Origin: Parashewanella hymeniacidonis
Lineage (GTDB): Bacteria; Pseudomonadota; Gammaproteobacteria; Enterobacterales; Shewanellaceae
Length of the DNA: 64,000 nt
Direction of reading: 5' to 3'
NCBI RefSeq assembly: GCF_016900895.1
Contig: NZ_JAFEUN010000010.1
Coordinates: 1 to 64,000 of the forward strand
Both the position numbers and the translations under genes were made by a program. Position 1 is the first letter of the stretch; each line of letters starts with the position of its first letter. Positions 56,832 to 64,000 of this stretch are shown here, piece by piece. The notes under the pieces were generated by a model. It was not told the DNA's origin, searched no databases, and was given only the letters and a program-made list of their open reading frames with translations.

Positions 56832-59800
56832 TCATTGAACCAATATGGGCTGAGGTTGAGTGCTTTGGATAGCGGGTAACGGTGCGCATCGTTTCAATGT
56901 TAAGTTGTGCAATTTCGCAATTTCTTCTGGCGTTTCCCCTTGATTATTTTTAGTGTTGAATGCCGCATCTGAGTCAATTTCTTTTAATTCTAAAAGGCAC
57001 GATATTGCAAGTAGCTTGTTATTAGCGATTAACCAATGGAAAATGTTACCTTCATCAGCTCCAGATACTGGATCTGCTAACGGAAAATAAAGGTCTCCAC
57101 TATGAAGTGATTGAGTTGTAGTGTCAGTTTCAATAGGACCTTTAAATCTTGACAATAACCTTTGAGGAGTTTCGAACTTTTCTTTAGGCTGAGATACCCC
57201 TTCAGTAAATCCGCCGTCTAAAACTTCCTTAGCATGAGCAACCATAATTAAATCTCTCATCTTTGATTCATCCTGGAGTGTTTGAGCGTATTCAAGCCAT
57301 GCGGTATCGGTATCAGAGACTTCTAACTTTGCTGTTTTTTCAGGCTTGGCGGTTGATTCGACAACAGGAGTTACATCACCAAGAAGTTCAGATGAACCTT
57401 TGTATGTAATAAGAGGGTTAGAAACCCAATAACTCTGAGGTAAATCTGTGGGTTTTGTTTTTGCACTTTGATCCTTGATTTCTGTTCGTATTAATTTTGG
57501 TCCGTCTTTTGCATTTGTTTGATTGAAAAGTGTTTCGTCATGTTGAATAACTAAATTTTCATTAGTCAGTGGTGTAGGCTTGGTTACTATACCTAAGTCA
57601 ATGCTTTGGCTAAGCGACGTGCTTGTATTTAATTGCAGTGGATTTCGGTCACCAGCGGTTGAAGTAAAGTCGCTGCTGGTTTCATGACTCTTATTAGGAA
57701 TTTGAATTGATTGCGAGGTAGGCTTATTTATTGGCGCAGTCAGAGTATACTCTTCAAACGACACTTGAGATCTTGAGGTGCTACTGTTAGGGATATCCAT
57801 TGCTGCTGAGCGAGTCAATGTTTGAGTGGGCGGCACTTCTATCACCACATAGTGTTCATCCGAGTTAAGTTCTTTAATAATTTCGAACTCTTCAACTACT
57901 TCATCTTCAGAGAATAGTGCGTCTTGTGGAAAACCTGAATGATCCTCATCACTTTTTGACGTTTCAGGTATATCTATCATGGTAAATGGCTCCACTGGTA
58001 TTTCTTTTTCATCTTCAGGGAATAGTGGGTCTTGTGGAAAACCTGAATGATCCTCATCACTTTTTGACGTTTCAGGTATATCTATCATGGTAAATGGCTC
58101 CACTGTTATTTCTTTATTTCCCCTTCTGGCTGAAAGTAAAAAACCGAGAAGTAAATTAATTCTCATATAATTATTTGATAAACACGCAAGTTGAAGTAGT
58201 GAAAGTTTTTCTGTCTGACCTGGTGGGAATCTAATGGTTTTTACAGATGAAGGGTCTTGTTGCATTGAAACCATTAAGTGCCATACAGTTTTGAAAATTG
58301 ATATGTCAGTATCACTATTTTTTCTAATCGCTAATGCAATGGGAGTTTGCCCGTGTAGATCTTCTTTTAAAAGTAATTTCTTAAAATCGTCGTTAGCTTT
58401 AGTCTTTTTAAGTGCCATTACTGCACTGGTAAATGCTTCAACTGATTCTGAAGTTAGAGTCTCACAACTTAATAAGCAGTGAAATGGTGTTTGAGCTGAC
58501 TGATTCACGACACTAAAATCAGCGCCATATTTGATTAATATACCTACGAGTTGAGAGTTTCCTTGTACACATACTTCATGTAGAAGTGTATTATTTTGAG
58601 CGTCTTTTTGGCTAAGAATAGTCGTTCTTTCAGCTTTACCCGCCTTGCTGAGAATTTGCTCTGCGCATTTTGATAAGCCTTGTTTGCAGCACAAATTAAA
58701 TAGACTATTTCGAAGCTCGCAATCTTGTTTTAAAGCAATACGGCCTTTTGGGTGCTTTAATAGTTTCAAAAGTAAATCTTCTTTCTTTTGTTCTGCTGCA
58801 ATATGCAAAGGAGTCATTTGGTGCTTATCTTTTACATTCGGATCAAATCCTAAAGAGAGTAGGTGATCGACAACTCCCTGTGCATTATTTTTAACTGCAA
58901 TGTGCAGTCCAGTTGTTTTATCAGAGCCAACTTTAACTTCTGCTGATAGCCAGTCATGAGGTTGATGAAGAGCGGTATGTTGAACTAACTTTCTTAAAAA
59001 TGATATGTTCTTTCCAAGATCACAAATTTTTGCTTGAGCATTTGCTCTTACTACCATGAAAACCTCATCTGTAGATACGATTTTGGTTAGTTCTTCTTGG
59101 GCTTCGTCGAAATCTTTTATAATGTATTTACTTGTCCCTGTAAGTAACTTTAATTCTTCAATATGTTCATCTGAGGCACATAATTGATGAAAGCGTGGGA
59201 AGGTTGCTTTACCGTAAGCTTGAAGTAGTTGATTCACCTTTAACAAGCTGCTCACTTCGGCAGGTAAACTGGGGTCAGACATCCAATGTGTATAATCTGC
59301 ACCATAGTCGAGCAACTGTTCAATATTTGAATAGTCACTATTTTGAATAGCGATATCAAGCGCTGTTAATCCATTGCTATTAACTTGGTCTACAAAACTA
59401 TTGGTTGTATCCGAAGAATTGGGAATTCGTCCATTAGCATAGTTATCAAGAATAAGTGCTATGACATTCAACCAGTTATTGGTTACAGCCAAGTGTAACC
59501 ATGTGTTTTGCGACTGATCTTTTTCGCTATAATCGACCAAATCATGCTTTACAAATTCTTCAGCAAGCTGAGAATTGCTTAATGAAAAAGATTTATCTAT
59601 AACTGAAGGGCGGTCACCTTGCTTTTGATTACAGGCTTGTTTTACTTGTTCAAAATCTTCAGAGGAATCTAACTGTTCAAGCAAAGTGATTGCATGCTTC
59701 TGAAATCTGTCTGTTGTGCACAATTCAAGGACAGACTCTCCACTGTCATTTATTTGTGAAAGTAATGAGCAAGCCTCTTCGGAACAAGTGATTTGTTCCA

Positions 59801-62800
59801 ATAATGTATTAATAATTTGATCATTTGCTGGTTCAGCTTTTAGGGCTATGTGTAATGGAGTGTTGCCATCACGATCTTTTGCCCATAGTGTTCTGAATAG
59901 AGCTGTTTTGGATATTTTTTTATGTGCTGCAGCCTCAATAACTGCTTTAACAGCTTCAATCTTGCCAGACTCTATAGCGATATGTAGTAGAGACTTTCCT
60001 TTACATCTAACCGTTAAATCACAAGCTCTTAAGCTAAGCAATTTTAGCTTTTGCGCTTTATCAAAATTCGATCTGACAACCAAACTTGCAGGTGATTCAC
60101 CATCAAAATTTAAACTGTTAAGATCTGTTCCTTCCAATTTAAGTAAATGTTCATAAAATGGAACTTGTTCGTTTTTTATTGCGGTATGTAGTGGCGTATC
60201 ACCATAAAAGGTAGTCGCACGGTTCCAACCAATACCAAAGAAATCTATAATTTGCCTTACTTTTTTAGCGACTGGATTACTCACTCCTCTAAGCTTATCA
60301 AGCAGTCTGTGGATAATTGTTTTACCTTCTTTATTTTTTCGTCCAGGTAATGGCAATGGAACGATCTTGTATTTGTGATGTCGAGTAACCGGAGTATTCT
60401 CTGTTCTAACTTCTGTAGTAGGTGTAGATGACCCTTTTCTGATTACAACAGGAGGGCGGTATTTTTTGAGTAAATTATATATGGCTTTAGCATTATTATC
60501 TTCGGGTTGTTTTATCCAGTTATCATAAGCAATTTGAAGGGGAGTTTGGCCGTCAATGTTAGCGGCATTAACCAGATGAAGCATACCAATATTAAGGTGA
60601 GTTTTATTAGGTTGAGGAGCTGCTCCTGATTGACCGTTCTCAGTCGTGGCTTCACTATTTCCAGCGTTAACTTCTTGTAAATTTGGCTCAAGTATTTCTT
60701 GTACTATCTCTAAACGGCCTTTACGGACAGCTTTGTGAAGCGGGGACTCTCTTAAAGAGTTACCAGAATAATCATCGATGGATATATCTTCCCATTCATA
60801 ATCCAACTTTTTATTAGCTTCCGGTGTTTGAGAAATGTGTGCTAGATCATCATCTAGCTGAGTTACCTTCGTTAAGTCTGAACTAGAAACGGATTTGCGA
60901 ATGGTTTCAGGTTTAGCTTGCTCTGCCAATGATAGTGAGTTGCTTCTAGGTCTAGAGGGCGCTTCAAAATTTAGTGTTTTTGTGGTGAAACCTTGAGTTT
61001 TTTCTTTAAGCCTTTGTACTTGAGATAGCGTCCCCTTTTCTGCTAAGTAAGCTAATGGCTCAATTTTGAGTTGTTCTCGTAATACCTTATGGGTAAAGTC
61101 TTCTGAATATCTTGTCTCTGTTTTCGTTTCTAGGAGAGAGGATGCTATTGATGGACCTACTTCTTCAGAATTGTTAAGAATGTAATCCATTACCTGAGCT
61201 TGAAGCACTGAGTTTTCTTCTGAATTAATTATGTCGAAGGGGCTTAAGTCCTCTTTATTTTCACAAAAGAAGTTTAGTTTTGGAGAACCTGTCTCTTGAA
61301 CTTGCTCCATTAAAGCTTTTACTACATCCCATTTCTTTGTTATGCAGGCCAGCATTAGTGGTGTGTTTCCGTCTGTGTCCTTTTCATCGAGAAGCTCTGG
61401 CGTGAGTTGAACTAATTCTGTAACCAACTCGCTTTTCCCTAGGTTACAAGCAAGATGAAGAGCATTTTTATTTGTTTTACTCTGTCTGAACTGGGTAAAC
61501 GCTGTTTCGTGCTTTCGGCAAATACAGGCAATAACTGGATCATATAGAAACCCTCCGCCTACTTTTTCGTCTTGGCACATAAGCAAAGGGTCTAAGAATT
61601 TCCTAAATTTCTCTTCGTTATCTTCATCACCATGAACTTCAGGGTTATATAGCTTGGCACCAAGCTCCACTAGGAATGCAGCTGTTTTCTCTCTACGTTT
61701 AGCTATCGCAAGTACTAAAGGTGAGTCTCCCTTTTTATTTGGGAGGTTTAGACCTTGAACCAAAGGGTGCAGTGCTTCAGTTGGTGATGATTGTGTGTCC
61801 TCTGATTGCCCAATGTTGCTAATGGCAACCTGTAATTGAGTCAACTCATATTGCATTTCGGCGAGCATGACTGCATTTGAATCCATGTTATTGTACATCA
61901 TTTTAACTAGCCCGATGTGACCTCCCAACGCCGCTAAATGCAAAGCTGAATTGCCACGAGGATTTGGCATTAAGAGTAAATCATATTCTTTGTGTTCTAA
62001 GGCATACTTAATGATGTACTTCGCTGCAGCGATATTTTCGCCTAGGATCGCAAGTTGTAATGGTGTATTGCCATATTCGTCTTTTACATAGAGCATCTTT
62101 GGATCGTGCTTTACTAGATATTCTAGGACAGCAGATTTACCGGGTTGATATACACTGCAGTGAATAGGTAGGCCACCAGAAGCTACATATCTTCTATCCG
62201 TCTTTTTTCCTTTTGCAGCTCTCTCTTCTTGCTTGCGAATGCGTTTGTGTCGACTTGGCCCTTTGAAGTATAAACTATCAGCTTCAGGTCCAAGTGGGTT
62301 TTGCTTACTTTCATGTTCATAGTCTTGAGTCATGGCCAGCACTTCTATATCAGTCACTGGAGTGAGTAATTGAGCATCGGGCTTGCTTTGTAACAAGATT
62401 TTAACTGCTTCAAGGTTATCTTCGTAACAAGCAATATGCATCGGACTTATGCCGAATTTATCTTTTGAGGTAACTTTACTATTGTCATCTTCATCGCAAT
62501 TAGTGATTTTAGGGTGGTTAACAAGAACTCTTAGTGCATCGACAGAGCCAGAGCTACAAGCAATATGGATAGCATTTCTTCCATAGCGACTACCATTTCT
62601 GAGATAGGTATCATCATGATCAAGTAAATATTTAACTACATGAGCCTTATTATGCTCTGCAGCCACTAGCAATAGTGTTTTCCAATCTTTTGTTTCATAC
62701 TCAGATTGGTTGGCAAGCCTTAGACTGCGACGAATGTCGAATTCTCCTGCATTTGCTTCTGCTTCATTCCAAAATTGCTTTCTTCTTCCTGCATTCTCTT

Positions 62801-64000
62801 CTCGTATTTGAGCTGCTCTATCAAGCTCTTCTTGTTCTTCTTTTGTTGGCACGTAATTACAGGGTGAGCAGATTCTAAAAAACTCTAATACTTGAAATAT
62901 TTTTTCATGCCAGAAATAACGTTCATCGCTTTCTTTCATTTCCTCTGCAAGTACTTGAATTTTTACTTTCGTTGCTGAAATTTGAGGTTTGAGAAATACT
63001 TTTACTGTGTCCAAGTCTCCTTCTCTTGCTGCTGCAAAAAGTACTCTTCGAGGCGAAATTTGACCATTTTCCATGATTGCTTCATTTTTATACGTTTCTT
63101 TGGCTTTGCTTTTACAATCATCGATTCTTTTTACCTCTTCTTCAGCTGTTTTTATTCGCATCATGCGGCTAATTTTTTTTGCTTTATCAGAAAGTCTTGG
63201 ATCGGTAGTACAGTAGTTATCAACTACCCATTTTCTCATCATGTCTTCGTTTTTTTCGGAGCAAAAAACACAATAACGACGGACAATATCAATGTATTCG
63301 TTTTTTAAGCATTCATCTTCAATTTCCTTCTCAATTACTTCGAGAAATTGAGCCACCTCTCCTGTTGTTCTATAACTTCTGGGGTTTAAGCACGCACAAC
63401 GAATCATCGCTAATTGAGTATCTTTGGGTAATTGAAGCCATTCAGTTCTGTGAAGAGAGGAAAGGAGTACCGAAATATCGGCAGTTGAAATTGGTTGGGT
63501 GAATTCTGCACCGTCCTTGTTATATGCCCTGACGCCAAAAGACATATCTTTATTTTGATAGATAGACCTTTCTACTCGCTTATTCGGTAAGGTAAATGTA
63601 AGAATGCATTTATTGTGATGTTTGCACTGTAAGGCTGAGTAAAAATGGTTTGCGATATTAGGTAAGTACTCTAAACAATATGGGTTTTTTAATCTTAGCC
63701 TTAAAGAGCCCCTAATTACTTCATCGGCGACTTTCGTAGTACAAGCTTTGAAAATTGGCGCTGTAAAACACGTTCTGGGCATACCTGTTACAGCGACGAG
63801 TGGCTCGATAACTTCTTCATCGAACCGTTTAAAAAGCACTGAATCGACTACTTTTAAGCTGGCTTCAGTAATAGGTGTGTCTCTATGATTTTGTTGGAAC
63901 TTTGTCAAAATATCATTTCTAGATTTGGCACAGGCTTCTGATATATTGGCAGCGATTGATGATGGTGTGATTTTTAGAGCAACAGCCAGAGTGAATTGAG
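56832..64000 (-). CDS. Giant ankyrin-repeat protein (N-terminus beyond window)
   Basis: At least 2388 residues. A TTG at 63908 would give 2358 residues, but the frame is open with no stop from there to 64000, so the true start is probably outside. The N-terminal 280 residues have no recognised domain. From about residue 290 some 20 or more ankyrin units follow in clusters (for example GNTPLQLAILGENIAAAKY, GNSALHLAALGGHIGLVK, DGNTPLHIALKA), separated by linkers. Near residues 1930-2010 lies a tandem 36-residue acidic repeat, then a Ser/Thr-rich linker and a final ankyrin-like unit before the C-terminus. No membrane segment is seen. Likely protein-protein interaction, perhaps with host proteins; substrate unknown. 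Confidence 0.9.
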   Translation of the reverse strand, partial: QFTLAVALKITPSSIAANISEACAKSRNDILTKFQQNHRDTPITEASLKVVDSVLFKRFDEEVIEPLVAVTGMPRTCFTAPIFKACTTKVADEVIRGSLRLRLKNPYCLEYLPNIANHFYSALQCKHHNKCILTFTLPNKRVERSIYQNKDMSFGVRAYNKDGAEFTQPISTADISVLLSSLHRTEWLQLPKDTQLAMIRCACLNPRSYRTTGEVAQFLEVIEKEIEDECLKNEYIDIVRRYCVFCSEKNEDMMRKWVVDNYCTTDPRLSDKAKKISRMMRIKTAEEEVKRIDDCKSKAKETYKNEAIMENGQISPRRVLFAAAREGDLDTVKVFLKPQISATKVKIQVLAEEMKESDERYFWHEKIFQVLEFFRICSPCNYVPTKEEQEELDRAAQIREENAGRRKQFWNEAEANAGEFDIRRSLRLANQSEYETKDWKTLLLVAAEHNKAHVVKYLLDHDDTYLRNGSRYGRNAIHIACSSGSVDALRVLVNHPKITNCDEDDNSKVTSKDKFGISPMHIACYEDNLEAVKILLQSKPDAQLLTPVTDIEVLAMTQDYEHESKQNPLGPEADSLYFKGPSRHKRIRKQEERAAKGKKTDRRYVASGGLPIHCSVYQPGKSAVLEYLVKHDPKMLYVKDEYGNTPLQLAILGENIAAAKYIIKYALEHKEYDLLLMPNPRGNSALHLAALGGHIGLVKMMYNNMDSNAVMLAEMQYELTQLQVAISNIGQSEDTQSSPTEALHPLVQGLNLPNKKGDSPLVLAIAKRREKTAAFLVELGAKLYNPEVHGDEDNEEKFRKFLDPLLMCQDEKVGGGFLYDPVIACICRKHETAFTQFRQSKTNKNALHLACNLGKSELVTELVQLTPELLDEKDTDGNTPLMLACITKKWDVVKALMEQVQETGSPKLNFFCENKEDLSPFDIINSEENSVLQAQVMDYILNNSEEVGPSIASSLLETKTETRYSEDFTHKVLREQLKIEPLAYLAEKGTLSQVQRLKEKTQGFTTKTLNFEAPSRPRSNSLSLAEQAKPETIRKSVSSSDLTKVTQLDDDLAHISQTPEANKKLDYEWEDISIDDYSGNSLRESPLHKAVRKGRLEIVQEILEPNLQEVNAGNSEATTENGQSGAAPQPNKTHLNIGMLHLVNAANIDGQTPLQIAYDNWIKQPEDNNAKAIYNLLKKYRPPVVIRKGSSTPTTEVRTENTPVTRHHKYKIVPLPLPGRKNKEGKTIIHRLLDKLRGVSNPVAKKVRQIIDFFGIGWNRATTFYGDTPLHTAIKNEQVPFYEHLLKLEGTDLNSLNFDGESPASLVVRSNFDKAQKLKLLSLRACDLTVRCKGKSLLHIAIESGKIEAVKAVIEAAAHKKISKTALFRTLWAKDRDGNTPLHIALKAEPANDQIINTLLEQITCSEEACSLLSQINDSGESVLELCTTDRFQKHAITLLEQLDSSEDFEQVKQACNQKQGDRPSVIDKSFSLSNSQLAEEFVKHDLVDYSEKDQSQNTWLHLAVTNNWLNVIALILDNYANGRIPNSSDTTNSFVDQVNSNGLTALDIAIQNSDYSNIEQLLDYGADYTHWMSDPSLPAEVSSLLKVNQLLQAYGKATFPRFHQLCASDEHIEELKLLTGTSKYIIKDFDEAQEELTKIVSTDEVFMVVRANAQAKICDLGKNISFLRKLVQHTALHQPHDWLSAEVKVGSDKTTGLHIAVKNNAQGVVDHLLSLGFDPNVKDKHQMTPLHIAAEQKKEDLLLKLLKHPKGRIALKQDCELRNSLFNLCCKQGLSKCAEQILSKAGKAERTTILSQKDAQNNTLLHEVCVQGNSQLVGILIKYGADFSVVNQSAQTPFHCLLSCETLTSESVEAFTSAVMALKKTKANDDFKKLLLKEDLHGQTPIALAIRKNSDTDISIFKTVWHLMVSMQQDPSSVKTIRFPPGQTEKLSLLQLACLSNNYMRINLLLGFLLSARRGNKEITVEPFTMIDIPETSKSDEDHSGFPQDPLFPEDEKEIPVEPFTMIDIPETSKSDEDHSGFPQDALFSEDEVVEEFEIIKELNSDEHYVVIEVPPTQTLTRSAAMDIPNSSTSRSQVSFEEYTLTAPINKPTSQSIQIPNKSHETSSDFTSTAGDRNPLQLNTSTSLSQSIDLGIVTKPTPLTNENLVIQHDETLFNQTNAKDGPKLIRTEIKDQSAKTKPTDLPQSYWVSNPLITYKGSSELLGDVTPVVESTAKPEKTAKLEVSDTDTAWLEYAQTLQDESKMRDLIMVAHAKEVLDGGFTEGVSQPKEKFETPQRLLSRFKGPIETDTTTQSLHSGDLYFPLADPVSGADEGNIFHWLIANNKLLAISCLLELKEIDSDAAFNTKNNQGETPEEIAKLHNLTLKRCAPLPAIQSTQPQPILVQ
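57901..58116 (-). repeat. 108-bp tandem duplication inside the ankyrin gene
   Basis: Two nearly identical 108-bp units (36 codons, period seen from TCATCTTCAG at 57901 and 58009). Each encodes an acidic Pro/Thr/Ser-rich segment including EPFTMIDIPETSKSDEDHSG. The few differences suggest a recent, in-frame duplication. Confidence 0.9.

Noticed and set aside
57901-58116. CRISPR-like array
   Set aside because: The repeats are contiguous coding duplications without spacers; no CRISPR array or cas gene was seen in the window.

Overview
The window is a chromosomal segment of a marine gammaproteobacterium close to Shewanella. Evidence for this is the gene order and content: a prepilin/pilus cluster linked to coaE-zapD-yacG-mutT, a manganese-type (DHH) pyrophosphatase, a motX-rnr-rlmB block after purA, a SO_0444-type Cu/Zn permease beside a ZntR-like regulator, and zapE-rplM-rpsI. 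The lineage-specific ankyrin, phosphatase-like and type III chaperone-like genes fit a host-associated member such as Parashewanella, but that genus assignment is inference.

Layout. 1-800: the 3' end of an rRNA operon (23S end, 5S, tRNA-Thr, second 5S, tRNA-Asp, terminator). 870-8703: an HU-like protein, then on the minus strand the type IV pilus assembly genes pilA-pilB-pilC-pilD followed by coaE, zapD, yacG and mutT; the cluster is split between pilC and pilD by a small unknown gene and a 267-bp inverted-repeat element. 9245-15630: an unknown 487-aa protein, the yihY-dtd-thioesterase trio, a small membrane protein with an LcrH/SycD-type chaperone, an RluA-family pseudouridine synthase and a class II pyrophosphatase. 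15631-18760: an accessory zone with a decayed ankyrin-like gene, three kinds of inverted-repeat element and two unknown genes. 18772-23716: purD and purH, then a metal-responsive regulator and efflux permease with a typical MerR operator. 23863-26430: a secreted protein with a C-terminal chitin-binding module, followed by two repeat elements. 26510-38529: greB/tex, bioH, comF, nfuA, degS and degQ, interspersed with unknown genes and a secreted M14 carboxypeptidase. 38930-46718: zapE, a RarD-like transporter, rplM-rpsI, a di-haem peroxidase-like lipoprotein, a VOC protein, a YjeT-like protein and purA. 46748-56763: a second VOC protein, motX, rnr, rlmB flanked by two phosphatase-like genes, a DUF481 barrel and the rpsF-priB-rpsR-rplI operon. 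56832-64000: one enormous ankyrin-repeat gene whose frame is still open at the window edge.

Two themes stand out. First, a compact repeat family (about 267 bp, terminal inverted repeats, apparent TA target) has five copies here. Copies sit at the rlmB stop codon, between purD and its terminator, between pilC and pilD, and against a decayed ankyrin-like gene. The end sequence carries an outward-facing ATG that opens two neighbouring reading frames. Second, a scatter of unrelated cytoplasmic-type proteins with polar, Ser/Thr-rich N-termini and no export signal interrupts otherwise conserved operons. Two of them have protein tyrosine phosphatase active sites (HCX5R plus a W-x-D loop). With the orphan type III-type chaperone and the ankyrin proteins, they look like a dispersed set of secreted host-interaction proteins. 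Secretion is inferred, not shown by the sequence.
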